NCBI GenBank assembly: GCA_905178155.1
Contig: CAJINV010000011.1
Span: 1,571,216-1,635,215 of the forward strand
Direction of reading: 5' to 3'
DNA: 64,000 nt
Origin: Amoebophrya sp. A120
Lineage: Eukaryota > Sar > Dinophyceae > Syndiniales > Amoebophryaceae
A model generated the notes under the pieces. That model made no database searches, was not told the DNA's origin, and saw only the letters and a program-made list of their open reading frames with translations. Of this stretch, positions 34,701 through 46,220 are shown in pieces; position 1 is the stretch's first letter, and each line of letters starts with the position of its first letter. A program made the translations under genes and the position numbers.

Positions 34701-36873
34701 CCCTTTTTAGAACAAACGTTTATGATGGCCGTACTGTGGGTGGAGCGTAAGTCAGTTTTTAGAACCCAACCTGCGTGCTAGCAGCGGGCTAGCGGGCTGC
34801 GGACCCGCAGGAACGCGCTGACACGTTCGCACCGAAGTGGTAGGCCCTCAGCTGAAGTATGTACGCGGTATGGCTTCGATCTAGAAGTGGGCCCATCCGT
34901 TCGGCTCGTAGGAGAACTTAGCCCAACAACGAGGCTCGCCATTATATGTATAAGCGTTGAGCTACCTCTACCTGGCCGGCGAGGCACTACCGCCGATCCG
35001 CCGATGATGATGACCTAGGATAAAGGTCTCCTGATGCCTATTCCTATTCGGCATGAGAAATTCCCTCCCCGCCGCGTAGCACAAACTGGACTCCTCTTAC
35101 GGGTCACGCACTTCTACAAATTTTTTTAGAATCGTCCAAAGACAGCACTAACCTTCCAGACCCAGACATAAATATTTGCAATGCATTGAATCACATCGCT
35201 GGCTCGACACAGAATTTTTCAGCAGGTGATAACATCGATGTGGAAGAAGTAGAGCCCCAAACACCAGTTCCTGAGTTTTTGCCCGGGAGCGTCCTCGGCG
35301 AAGGCAATGAAGCCAGCGCGTTTTATTTTGGCCGGAAAAATAACAACTCCATGTGGCGTCGTCCGCTCGGGGCCGCCAGCGACCTTCTTGGAGAAAATAC
35401 TACGCGTAGGACCACCGCCGCTGGGATTGACAACGATGACCCGGCGGGCGCACGACACGAGCAACTTCTACACCGAGCGCGCGCGCTCCTTCGTAGGCCT
35501 GGAGAGCACCGCGCTCCCGGTCCTCGAGAGGTGGGGGTGATGAATATGCAGGAAGCAAGCCGAGAAGTCAGAACAAGCGAACGCACTATATCTGTTTCGC
35601 CCAGTGAGATTGACGAAGGCGGCTCGCAGCTAGTACCTCGTTCCAGCGCGGATCACTGGCAGTGGCCTGCTCGGGGGCTGCGTCGTAGTTCCAGCGCGGT
35701 TCCTCTGCAGCCGCCGACCCCTGCTGGTGGTGCCACCGCGAGTCGTGCAGACGGGATTCCTCCCCTCGAATTACCGCCTGCATATCAGTGGCCTGCTCGG
35801 GGGCTGCTCCAGGCTTCCCGACCGGAGCAGCGGGCGGCAGACGGAAAAGAAGAAAAACGGCCTGCGAGTCCCGGGGGCTTGACCGACTTGTCGGATCAGA
35901 GCGAGTGGGAAATAACGGAGAAATCCTCCTCCACTGCGGAGGATGAACAGGACCACAACCAGATGGACCACCATCAACCTCCCCCGTTTTTGTTGTCTAC
36001 TACAGCAGTTGCTCTTGCTGCCTCCGGTAGGCGACCGGGCTTGTTTGCCTCTTCCAGGTCCGCGCCCGGAGAAAGTTCGCTGCCGCACCAGGAGGAGCGT
36101 GACGGACACGAGCACACGAGTTTCATGGCGAGGCAGCTGCCCCTTCGTCCCCCTCCCCAATCCTGGTCGCGCCGGCAGGAAGAAGCGGGAGCGAGTAGCG
36201 CTAGCACTCGTCCAGGGCGGTGGTACGAGCATGATCAGGGCGCGGGGGCTAGGGGAAGGAGTTGCGCATTTAATGGCAGGGATGTTGTTGCAGCGCTTGA
36301 GGACCGCAGCAGGACCCCCTCGCTAGGGGGCGCCTTTTCAGCACGTAGCTGGGGTTCGAACAACAGCGAGTCCCTCGGGGAAGAAGGTGCTATGAAGTAA
36401 ATTTGATTTTCGCTTTATTTATAGTTTGCGTCCGAAAAACCAAAAATACAACGAACTCATTTTTGATCGTTCAACGCTTCAAGAACCAAAAGAACATAGA
36501 AGTTCATCATCCAGAGACACCAACTTCTTTCGAAGGTAGTCCGGAAGCGGAACTCCAGGAGGTGGGCAGTACTAGTACGCGAGTGGACACCTTCGATTCC
36601 CTACCCGCGGACCACGACAACGATACTAATGATATCCTTGAAAGCGTGGAGGGCCTAGCGCAGCTAAGGCTGACGGCGCCGGGAGACAGCAATGACGTGG
36701 CGAACCTTCCAGCAGTAGGCGTTGTTCTTCCCACTGGTGGAGCAGCGGACCACCATTTACGATATGACGATGCCGGCGCCCCCTCTACAGCCGGCCCGAC
36801 CTGCGAACCAGGAGGTGCTTCGCCAGCAGCTTTCGGACACCTTGACCTTCCCGAGGCTGCGTTAGGCGGGTGA
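31720..36873 (+). CDS. G7: multi-exon gene, frame not resolved
   Basis: Clearly transcribed-type sequence: five introners, likely GT-AG introns (for example 31896-32053) and long open stretches. After removing introners by the element-plus-five rule, one frame is open from about 32182 to 36400 and could extend to a last exon at about 36495-36873. Other frames look equally or more coding over parts: 32054-32790 (Trp, Cys and Asn-rich), 33288-33480 and 35307-35540. I cannot tell small undetected introns from frameshifts or overlapping genes. The 35540-36873 part is Pro, Ser and Glu-rich, with a repeated Gln-Trp-Pro-Ala-Arg-Gly-Leu motif. No domain recognised; start and end are approximate. Confidence 0.4.
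32362..32638 (+). mobile_element. Introner, family B (277 bp)
   Basis: TSD GTGCC/GCGCC; both ends carry degenerate CTGGGTCTGG arms. Confidence 0.8.
32977..33267 (+). mobile_element. Introner, family B (291 bp)
   Basis: Perfect TSD GCGGC; TATGCATTGCAAATACC left and inverted right end. Confidence 0.88.
33609..33956 (+). mobile_element. Introner, family L (348 bp)
   Basis: TATTACAAGGAGACAAAGTG left; the right end inverts to TATTACAATGAAAAATGCCC. TSD ATTCC/CTTCC. Only copy of this family seen. Confidence 0.7.
34216..34406 (+). mobile_element. Introner, family K, worn ends (191 bp)
   Basis: Perfect TSD CACTT. CAACGTCCCC at left pairs with GGGGAGGCTTTTACGC at right. Confidence 0.75.
34566..35187 (+). 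mobile_element. Introner, family B, carrying a nested insertion (about 622 bp)
   Basis: The GTCTGGGTCTAGAAG and CTTCCAGACCCAGAC ends are clear, but flanking TSDs (AAGGA/GAATC) do not match. The interior is in reverse orientation and contains the 343-bp insert described separately. Confidence 0.7.
34679..35021. mobile_element. Nested GC-rich insert inside an introner
   Basis: Flanked by an 11-bp direct repeat, TGACCTAGGAT, at 34668-34678 and 35011-35021. The insert is unlike introner interiors; no open frame or family recognised. A short SINE-like sequence is possible. Confidence 0.55.
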
Positions 36874-37346
36874 TGCTTTTCATTTATTTTTAGCGTGGAA
36901 GCTACTTCACGTCGGCTATCCTGTCTTCCCACACCGAGCCGTGAAAGAACAAAAGAATCTGTGAAGAATGTTTTTTGATGAAAAACGTTTTTTCTCTTCG
37001 AGCGAAATCAAGCATGAGAAGCTTGCGAAGAAACGAATGAAAGAACGAAATGAAACAACCTGTACATTCCAATTTTCCAGTCTTTTGTGGGTATCTCAAC
37101 GAATGCGACCGTGCACAACTCGAAGCGAGTTTTATACTTTTCTGTTGTTCGAGTGGTCGGTCCAACATATCCTACAGCTACAGAAAAGTACACGACTCAT
37201 AGCGGCCTTTCAGAAAATTATATTTGTGGTGCAGTTTTTTATGTGACGAAAAACAAAGTATTAGCTGCTCTTGTCTGCTGTTTCGTTCACAGATTTTCTT
37301 GGTACCTCTCTGTTCGCGATTTGGAGTTTCGGACTTTCGTAATAGC
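36874..37346. other. Spacer between G7 and the retroelement
   Basis: AT-rich; no gene seen. The reverse-transcriptase frame is open upstream into this stretch but lacks any domain here. Confidence 0.4.
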
Positions 37347-39971
37347 AGATTTTTATTTGCACTTGTAGTCAACTTTTTGAAAATCCTGGGCGATTACGAC
37401 GACACCGAGTTTCACAACTTGCACCAATTCAAAATCCTAACAGCTGACCACAATCCAAAAGAAGCGCATAACAAAGTTTCTGTGATGGAACCAGGCATAC
37501 CTGATTTTTTTCATGCCCCGGTGTCATTCAGTTTGCAAGAGGGTCGTGACTATGATTTTAATGTTAATATTCACAATGTCCAACCTGGTAAACTTATTGG
37601 GGGTGGTGCCTATGAAACTTCAAAAAAATCTCTCGATGATGTGAAGGCTCTCCTTGCAGACCGTGTGGCCCCTGCCTTGCGCACGTGTATTTTTGATGCC
37701 AAACGACTCTCGTATTTGTATCCGTCTCCCAAGTTACATAAACTGCCTGTGATACAATTCAGACCGATTTGTTCTGCAACAGATAAAACTCCCATATCTG
37801 CATTAAGTGATTGTTTGAAAGACTGTTTGGATTTTGTGTTAACTAAAATCCCACAGGGATTCCGGGTGAAAGATTCCGTGGGTGCTAGAAAGAAAATTTG
37901 TCAAGGCGCACACAGGTCTTTTTACAAAGGAGATTTCAGTAGTATGTACACAAAATTAAAACATAGCACTTTGATCAAATTACTTAATTCTCAAATGCAT
38001 AATGTCTTGCATCAGCATCGCAATGATTATTTTTTGTTTTATAAAAGTGGTATGAAAATCTCCAAATCTCTCCCGTCATGCCGAAACAATGTGAAGTTTG
38101 TGTTGCGGTATTCCGATTTGTATCAAATTATGAAGACTTGTGTAACGTGTAACTATGTATGTGTAGCTGGTGTGACATTGTTACAAAAAATTGGCATACC
38201 AATGGGTTTGTCAAGCGCAAATTCCATTATAGATACCTGCTTATGTGCACTTGAAGCAAACTTTTTATCTTCCCTAAGTTCAGCAGAACGCCAGCGCTAC
38301 AAGGGGACTTGTCGTTTCGTAGACGACATTATTTCGGAGAACACCAACTTCGTGACGAGTTGGAAAGCCATCTACTCCGACACGGGACTCACCCTAGAGT
38401 GTGAATCAATGGGAGACTCTGCGGTTTTTCTAGACCTCGAATTAACAATAAATAAAAAACACTGTCTACTTCAAGACGTTTTCTAAAAATAGTCTTTTTA
38501 ATTTCGCTGTAAACCGCTACGTCACAGGCCGTTCGTGTATATCAAAAAGTGCAATTTTTTCTAGTTTTTGTGGTAGTTTTTTACGTTTTTATGCTAACAA
38601 TAACTTAGCCTTGTTTTTCTTTAGAGAAATAGCAGAGCTCATTCTCAGAATGAAACCTCTGCTCTCTTTTAACATTTTCCGCAAGACAGTAGATATTTTA
38701 ATTAGTCGCCACTGCGAAAACAAGTGGCTAGACAGTGTTTCTCTCCGCCGTGTCCTCTTGACATTCTGCATGCAAGTATTGGAATTCAAATTCCAGTATT
38801 TGATTGTCGATCCTCATCCTTATCCTCCATTTTACATCTCAATCCCTAAATTCCCTCGCAGCCTTTTGTATGGCGGATCCTCCTTTTTACATGCTATGTA
38901 TTTTCTAGATCCTTTGCCCTTTGCATCTGCTGCCCTGAGGGAAGCACACATCAAATTTTATATCCTTAAAATTTGATCTGTGCATCTGGATTGCTATGTC
39001 CCGCTGCATACCTGTATTCACCCCGGGTGAGGCTCCTAAAGTCCCAAATTTTATGTCATCATCTGTGACTTTTTTGATTTTCCAATGGTGTTTTTCACGT
39101 TTCCACTTTCCATATCACCGCACCTTCTATCTGTGTTGTTCTTCCGGTCCTGAGTGTCCTGTATCTTTTTCCAGAGAGACGAGAGAATGAGACTTCTCTG
39201 CTGCTCCCCAGTTTCGGTGCTCTACGTAGATCTCATGTGTTTTTATATGCTATTGTTTTCGATCCCCATATGTCGATCCTCATTACTCATCCTCGTCATA
39301 GATCCTATTCTGACCTGTGCATTATGTTTCATCTCGGTCTTATCTCAATTTCTCATGCTGTTCTCATGATTTCGTTTTATCGCGAGTAGTACGATATGAT
39401 ATTCGTTAATCGTATGAGCTTGACTTTCGTTTTTGACATTGCCTCGTGATCTTGCTCGTCGGGCTTTTTTGTATTCGTTTTTTCGATTTCGAATTCGCTC
39501 TCTATTTCTACGCTCGACCTATATCGTTTTTTCGTCTATCGATATCGATCTCGTTTTTCGAGTACGTCTTCGTTTTGAACTCGGTTTTCTTTCTTCTTCC
39601 TGTTTTCATTTTCGTCCTCCGCTTCCTTTCTCCTATGCACGTTGTTGTTGTGTTTCCGTAGCAGGTGAACCGGTACCCCTGTCCTCTTCGGAAATCTTTG
39701 ACACTTCAACAAGCGAGCACTCCCAGATTTTGTTCTCATCCTAGTTGCTTCAAAGGGCAACGAGACAAAGTTCGGTGAGACGGCAGGGGCTGCAGTGCAT
39801 ACTTTTTCCCATCGGTTTATCGGTCCAACGTAAAATCGGTTTTTCTTTTTTTCATGCATGAGTGAGAGCGAGACGTTCTTCCGATACTCATCTCAAAGTC
39901 TAACCAGTTTCTGTTTTCGTGCAAAATTCTTTGCATGCAAATCAAAAAAAGATTTTATTTGCACTTGTAGT
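37347..39971 (+). mobile_element. Penelope-like retroelement, degenerate
   Basis: A 22-23-bp direct repeat ending TATTTGCACTTGTAGT at 37347-37369 and 39950-39971 encloses the reverse-transcriptase gene. The enclosed DNA is AT-rich and unlike neighbouring genes; 39000-39970 is strongly pyrimidine-rich and without coding sense. The repeats may be short pseudo-LTRs or a target duplication. No endonuclease (GIY-YIG) domain was seen. Confidence 0.6.
37485..38976 (+). pseudogene. Reverse transcriptase, Penelope-like, one frameshift
   Basis: The frame is open from 37224 (first ATG in the element at 37485) to a stop at 38484-38486. It shows RT motifs in order: a Ser-Pro-Lys-Leu-His-Lys block typical of Penelope-like enzymes, box A with catalytic Asp in Gly-Asp-Phe-Ser-Ser-Met-Tyr (about 37930), box B Gly-Ile-Pro-Met-Gly, box C Phe-Val-Asp-Asp (about 38316) and Phe-Leu-Asp-Leu-Glu. 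Homology continues in the next frame from about 38467 to 38976, so a single-base frameshift near 38463-38468 interrupts the thumb and C-terminal part. All three catalytic Asp positions are present, but the break suggests a dead or recoded copy. It could alternatively be translated by programmed frameshifting. Confidence 0.8.
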
Positions 39972-41149
39972 TGTAGCGCGTTCCGTTTTCGTAAAATTTT
40001 TGCTATATCTTATTAATCCACTTTAGAAAGCTAATGATTTTTTGGAAAAAGAATAAAAGAGACGAAAGATAATGATAAAGTTAGCTAAAAATGAGGAAAA
40101 TGGGTGATATTGATACTGAAAAAGGATATTGATATTGAATAAGTCGATAACGGGGAATAAATTGTTTGTTTGTAACGGGGAATAAATTGAATCGGATACT
40201 CAAATTGTACTATATAGACAGAAATTCACTTCGCTTGAAAATTTTTTGCTTTTGCTCTACACGGCAATGCTCTCACTGGCTTTCATTTGATCGCATAACT
40301 TTTGCCGACAACCTGCCTTCACATTGTTAGTTAATGTTTTGCACGCCGGTATTGTATTTTGACGGACTCCTGCTCGTCTCGCAGTTGTCTACTAGGCGCG
40401 AAGGAACCATGGTGAAGATTCTCACTTTATGATTTTCTTATATAACCCGATGAAGATTCTCACTTTATGATTTTCTTATATAACCCGCAACTGGGTACTT
40501 AGTAGCATCAGCATCAGCATTACTATGAATGAGGCACACAACCTTGTAATGCAAAACAGGACCCATTTTCTTGTAGTAAGACCTTGCGCTTAAAGATATT
40601 TATCGCGGTAGGCAAGAATGTAGATTTACTACGTTTTTCGACCCGTCAGTTAACAGCTCTCGAAAGTGTAAACTACAAGAACCTTCAAGAAAAACCGCAC
40701 TGCAAATTGATGTTTTAGAAAGTTTTGAACTTGAAAGAAAAACAAAAAATGTGAAAAAAGAAGAAGAAGAAGGAAAGCGGGACCATCATGCTCTTTTGTT
40801 CACAGGCTCTTGCACGGGCACCCACTCTTGTAGTGGTGAGAGAGTCAAAGACCAAGAAAACCCTCAAGCAAGTTTGTTCTCGACTCCAGGAACAGGATTT
40901 TTTTCGGGGAAATTACGAACATGAGCGTCCAAGGAAAATATCCCTAATGGTGCTTTAATGACTTTGATGAGAGAGGAACAGAACAAAATTCGTTGTGGAG
41001 AGCCAAAAAAGTCGCGCTGAGTGAAAAAGTTGTTTGTTATTTTCCACGACAACGCAGGCCTAGGCTGTTGCTGTCGGCCATAAAGGGAAATTAATTCGTT
41101 GAAAAAGAACGTCCATATCACAGATCGCAAACCGCGGCCAGAGTTGGTT
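39972..41149. other. Spacer between retroelement and G8a
   Basis: AT-rich, no gene. Contains the tandem repeat at 40413-40487. Confidence 0.45.
40413..40487. repeat. Two-copy tandem repeat, 38-bp unit
   Basis: The unit starting TGAAGATTCTCACTTTATGA is present twice head to tail, essentially identical. Confidence 0.9.
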
Positions 41150-43408
41150 ATGATTATATCATTCGAGAATTATGTAGTAGCAGTTCTCTATTCGTATATC
41201 ACGCGGCCCAGCACAAACCTCGCACCCCGTGTACCCCTCACTTTCGCCGAAGTAAAAAGTATGTATTCCTCCTTCTTGTCTTATAGTCTTTTCATGTAAC
41301 AGTGCAGTTTTTCCCACCCACCTACCGAACTTCTTTAATTCATTCCTGGCGCCGACAATGACTCGTGGCAGCATGTAGTTGTTTTCGCCATTTTTTGCCT
41401 CCACGAACTACACCCCCAACTGGACCTTTTCTGCTTACAACCCTCGTGATCTATACCATCACCTGATCGCAGATCAGGAAATAAATCTCCATAGCATCTT
41501 CATGTCCCCCCTATCGGCTTCTCAGACACGACCGCCACACCGGTCCCTGTTCCTATGCGTTGCAAGAAAAGTACTATCGCACTGGCATCCATCTCCGCAT
41601 GACAAATCTTATCAAGAAGTATACTATAGAGCAGAAATGAAGTTTGTCATGCTGGAAAAGGTACAGCTACAGCTACGGCCTGATGTTTGTCATGCATGAA
41701 TGCGATTACAACTGCGGTAAGTAGTACTTTTGCAGTGGATATTTCCTTCCCGTCCTCGACTCCGGTGGGGAGCTGGTCGTGACGCTCGAGTTCGTGTATG
41801 GAATTCTCAACTGTTACATTCTCAACTGTTACAAGAAGAATTTGTGATGCAAGAATAAAAACAGTAAAAGGAGGAAGATTGCAGCACCTCCCGCATTATG
41901 AATTTGGCGCAGAGTAGTTTCATGCTGTTGAGCCCTTCGAAAATTTGTCAACATGCGAAGTAGCTTTATCGCGTGGGTGCTGCTGCTGTTTTGCATTTTG
42001 CATTTACAGATTTATGTAACAGCAGCTAAGAATGTAACGCTTGAGAACTCCATATCGTCGACCGAGCTAGTGTGTTTGTCGTCGAACAGCAGTCGAGGAA
42101 TGCGGCGAATGTTAACAAGTCCGATGGTAAACAAAGCTACCCGGGCGGTAACGCACCAGCAGCGCAACAGGACCACGATAGTGCTGGTCAGGCGCCTGGA
42201 GAAGTTGGCAGCACGACGATTGATACAACAGCAGACGGGAGAAGCAACAATGGTTCTGAAGAAGCAGTTCCACCAAACAAGAACCAAGTAGGTAGTGGCG
42301 GTTTTATTAACCACGACAGTAGTACCCCGGAGCAAGAGACATCCCAAATACTACAACAAGCTGCAGATCATGATCCAAACGCAACTTTGTCATCAACCGC
42401 AGGGGAATCAGACGCGTCCCTTTCTGCCTTATTGCTGAAGCAGTTACGAACCTGGAAAAAGTGCTCGCCGACCGTGACAAAAGAAGGGCCGCTGAATGTA
42501 GTGGTCGGGGATAATTATACAACTAGCACAACATCTGATCATGCGAACAAAACCCCACCGAATAAAACCCTTTTCGCTCCTTCCTCCGCAAATTACAGTG
42601 GTGCGTCAACGGGAGGTGCCAGCTCAAGAACGCAGGACATTCGAAAATACGGATTTGCCCCGGCAGCTTCTCTTTACCAGACGCAAAGTTGTACAACTAA
42701 CGCGCAGCAGCATACGGCGAAAATTTTCGCGGATTTTCACGAGTTGAATCCAGGTTTTGACCAGAACAACCTCGAGGACAGTCAGTCGGAGTTTTTCTTC
42801 GATGAGGAAATATGCATTGTAAAAGTATCGTACTAGTATAAATCGCAATACAAATTACCTCAGCATTACAAATTGAATTTGTAATGCGGATTTACCTTAA
42901 CAAGTAGATTTGTAATGCATAATTGCGATTACTGCGATACTTTTGCCCAGGATAGGAACTTCCCGGGGACGATGAACTCACCGCGAGCGACCGGAAATTC
43001 TCGAAAGCAACTACTTCCCAGCAGACCACGCCGCGGAGTAATTTATCTTCTGCTTATTTGTTGAAGAACAATATGAGAGTGCACAACTCCCCCTCCCCCT
43101 CATTTGTATTGCCTGAACAGCAATACAAACACCAACACACATGGAGCCTGTGCATGACAAGTTCACGTGCCTAGTGTAGTACTCTTAGGGCTTCCGGAAT
43201 TTGTCATGCAAACAGTCCCACAGCGCAGCAATTGGATTGGGGATTTGGCATGACAAATGAGGGGGAGGGGGAGCAGTTGTGCACTCTCATAAACAAACCA
43301 GTCCTTCTCGATTTCAACTACGGGCACCATTTGGCTCGCGAAGGTGCATGGGCGAGACGAGCTAGGCGCGAAAAGGCTCGTCGCGGATCGCGGCATGCCC
43401 GGAGCTAA
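41150..43408 (+). CDS. G8a: 5' part of a split gene, unknown family
   Basis: Six exons: 41150-41251, 41379-41553, 41747-41796, 42060-42810, 42960-43071, 43297-43408. The total is 434 codons including stop. 41252-41378 is a GT-AG intron; the other gaps are introners. The first about 110 residues look folded (Phe, Tyr, Trp-rich); residues from about 120 on are Gln, Thr, Asn and Ser-rich. The end encodes Leu-Leu-Lys-Asn-Lys-Pro-Val-Leu-Leu-Asp-Phe-Asn-Tyr, also encoded at the very start of G8b. It then runs into GC-rich repeat sequence that supplies an Arg/Ala-rich tail and the stop. I infer that this tail is not the native C-terminus. The ATG choice is provisional. Confidence 0.6.
41554..41741 (+). 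mobile_element. Introner, family A (188 bp)
   Basis: TSD GTTCC/TTTCC; TATGCGTTGCAAGAAAAGTA left end and CTTTTGCAGTGGATA right end. Confidence 0.8.
41797..42054 (+). mobile_element. Introner, family G (258 bp)
   Basis: TATGGAATTCTCAACTG left, inverted GAGAACTCCATA right; TSD TCGTG/TCGTC. Confidence 0.85.
42811..42954 (+). mobile_element. Introner, family A (144 bp)
   Basis: TSD GGAAA/GGAAC; near-consensus inverted ends. Confidence 0.87.
43072..43291 (+). mobile_element. Introner, family C, with empty-site paralogues (220 bp)
   Basis: Perfect TSD AACAA. Three uninterrupted copies of the surrounding exon motif (44597, 45193, 46178) carry a single AACAA and no element. Confidence 0.93.
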
Positions 43409-46220
43409 TGGCGGGCCTACGCGAGCTGATTAGCGCCGCTAAACAGGCGCGCGGAGTGCATGGCGGTCAAGGTGGGGCTGTCGGAATGCTGAAAAAAGGC
43501 GCCATAGCGCCGCGATTCGGCGAAATTCATTTCGTTTTCGGTTCCCCGACCTGTATCGGCTGTTTTTCTTCATGGAGGACCTCAATCCGGGACCTCTATC
43601 TTGGGACCCCTCGAGAGCTGGTAGCACGACCTGACGCTCGATCCAGATAGAGGCCATCTTGGGCCTCTATTTTCCCCTAAAAAAGACCTCACTTGAATAG
43701 GTGAAACGCAAAATCGAGGTTTGGTTACAACCCCACTGGGTATCTGCTCATAAACTCTAAACTTCAAACATTCCGTTGCACTCTCGTTGCCCCAAAAAAG
43801 CTAGCGCCCCGCTGTTCACAAAATGCGATGACTCGCGAAATGCAGGCGGCGCCCAACATTGTTGCCGAATGAAGCCGGGCGGCTTGTCGAAGAGAAACGA
43901 GGCCCAAAGGCCACCGGCGCGGAGGGTAGCGGAGTCCATTGGTGGTGAGGACGGCATACGCCTCCCGGGCTCTCGCAGATTCCGCGGAAAGGGCCGCAAA
44001 TATAGCGGAGGGCGCCGGGGATTGCAATAAAGAATCTTCCAACGACGGCCCTGGCTCTTGCCGTGTGTGCGTTGGCGTAGGCATTTGAAAAATGCTAGGT
44101 GCACGGCATTGATAACACAGGGCGCCCGGATAGTCCGGGGCGCCGGCGCCCTTCGATTTTTCTTGCAATATTGTGAGGCCACATCTTGAAGCGCTGCCGC
44201 TGTGCTTAAGACTCTAGCCTTCGCAGGTGGCGCGGCGCCTAGCTCAAGCTGCAAGCATGCGACCGCCCCCTTCCAGCGGGATTGTGGAATCAAACCGGAC
44301 GGCGCTACAACTCCTTACTTTTTTGAGTTTCATGCTTGATGATCATGCCAAGTAATATTATTCTTTCACTTCTTGCATGACAAATACAAAAAAAGTATCT
44401 AGCTCAAGTTGAGACTGACCTAGCTATTTAATTTCATACCTTTTGTGGTAACGATTCCGAAACGCAAGCAAATCATTGAAAATCCTTGACAAAAATGATC
44501 ACATTTTGTTGTAGAATTTGAAGATGCAAAATGAATAATAAGAAATTTTTGAATCGGCTCTGTTTTGAATCGCTCAGTCGCTCCCATAGTCATTCATTGT
44601 TGGAAAACAAACCAGTCTTTCTCGAGTTCAATTACGATGATTGCCCTAGACAGCCAGTCCTTCTCGAGACTGGCTGCCCTAGATTGATAGATCTGCACCG
44701 CCGCCGGCCCGGCGAACCTCGCTCCCTGCCATCGGCCGGGGGCCGGCACAGCACCGCAGAAAGCGAAGCGGCAAGGGGGCCACGGCGCGTGGCAGGCCGG
44801 GATGGGGGGCCCCCCCATAGATACCGCTTTTGGCGTGAACTTCCTAGCTAGGGGGGGTGCGCCGCCTACTGGTTGCGTAGGCTCCATGGCGAGTGGTTTT
44901 TATTTGTTTTCCCGCGGAACGGAGGCGGCCCGCCCTTTGAGGTTGTGCCGCAGATCAATGCAGCCCGCAGGCGCCCGGTGCATTTGGGTAACAAAAAATC
45001 GCGCAAGGCCCCTCCAGTGCGCGGGCCTTTTGCTGGCTCGGGTGGGTCGGTGGCCCGCCTGCGCGGGCCCTCGCGCGCTCTGCTTCGAAAAGGCCCCGCC
45101 CACCAGAACAGGCAAAAGATAGAGAGCGCCCGGCCCCGAACGCTTCGTAATCCTTAACTTAAGGTTTACTCTATCCTGCTTCGTAACCCCATATTGAAAA
45201 ACAAACCAGTCCTCCTCGAGTTCAATTACTCTCCTGATCTGAGGTCTCACTTTTGTCCTTTGGGAACAGTCACCGAGTTGCACTGGTGGACACTACCGAT
45301 CTAACCGACTTTCAAGGCACCTATTCTACAAAAGTCCCATCTGCAATGCGTTTTCTGGCCCTGTGTCGTCCTTCATGCATTGCAGATTGGTACGGAGAGG
45401 ATAATGTCACGCCTCCTCCCTCTCTTCTCCTCCTTCTTTGCTCTCTTCTGTCCTTCATCTGAGGCAGTTTCCAACAAACAATGTACAAAACTTCATGCAT
45501 TTTTCTGCGTGCATTTTGTGTGTTTTGTAGAAGTTCAAAAGATATTTGTAGAAGTTCACTCAAATATATTTGTGACGCACTGCGGTGTAGAATAAAATGT
45601 TATGTCTATATAAGAAAAGAAAGCGAGGGCTCAATAAACTGAATAAACTCTGTTACTTTGTAGGTTCAACAGGTGGAATCTCTGATGTGCGCAAGTCAAA
45701 TAGATACTGTTAAGAAAAGGGATGCATAATCGTGGTTGATCTTTTGCTTCTGCTGCTGGTCGTAGTGCCCTTGATTTGTTGTGCTGTTTTTGTATAGACA
45801 TTTTCAACTCTTGCGCAACATAAATAGTTGCTTGTGTGAAGGAGTTTTGTAGCTTGAGCGAGTTGTCAAAACTTAGCTATACTATTTTAGTCTACCCTGA
45901 AGTCTTCACCCGAACTCTCTTTCCCCGCTTAACACGAACACGAATACGAATACAAGACAAAAAAAAATCAAAGTAAGCTTAGAAGGAAAACAAAAAGCAA
46001 AACCTTAAAAAAACAAAACCTTAACCTTCACCATACGAAAAAGCACTACTTCGCTGCGTGCTTGGTGCGCCCTCGTGCAACAGTTGGCAAAGAAAAAGTA
46101 GGAAATAAGTTGCAAAATGTAGCCGCTAAATGCTCAAAAAACGGAAAAATCGTATAAAGGATCTTCGCTTCTGTATTGTTGAAAAACAAACCAGTCCTCC
46201 TCGAGTTCAATTACGACGAC
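43297..46220. repeat. Repeat block splitting G8, with direct exon-motif copies
   Basis: About 2.8 kb of patchy GC-rich and AT-rich sequence between two copies of an exon motif with core AACAAACCAGTCCT. Copies: A 43061-43071 plus 43297-43323 (carrying the introner), B 44597-44637, C 45193-45230, D 46178-46220. Sections 43335-44290 and 44690-45130 are very GC-rich and unlike G8 exons. No gene seen inside; one inner-motif GCATGACAAAT lies at about 44376. Confidence 0.65.
44643..44683. repeat. Small hairpin between CCCTAGA direct repeats
   Basis: 9-bp arms CAGCCAGTC and GACTGGCTG around a short loop, bracketed by CCCTAGA on both sides. The loop side repeats part of the exon motif (CCAGTCCTTCTCGAG). 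Confidence 0.6.

Noticed and set aside
34750-35000. Possible tRNA-like or SINE promoter in the nested insert
   Set aside because: Only a loose B-box-like string; no cloverleaf can be drawn.
39154-39744. Several overlapping hydrophobic ORFs
   Set aside because: Sequence is pyrimidine-rich over about 900 bp; Phe/Leu/Ser/Cys-rich frames are a composition artefact, not membrane proteins.
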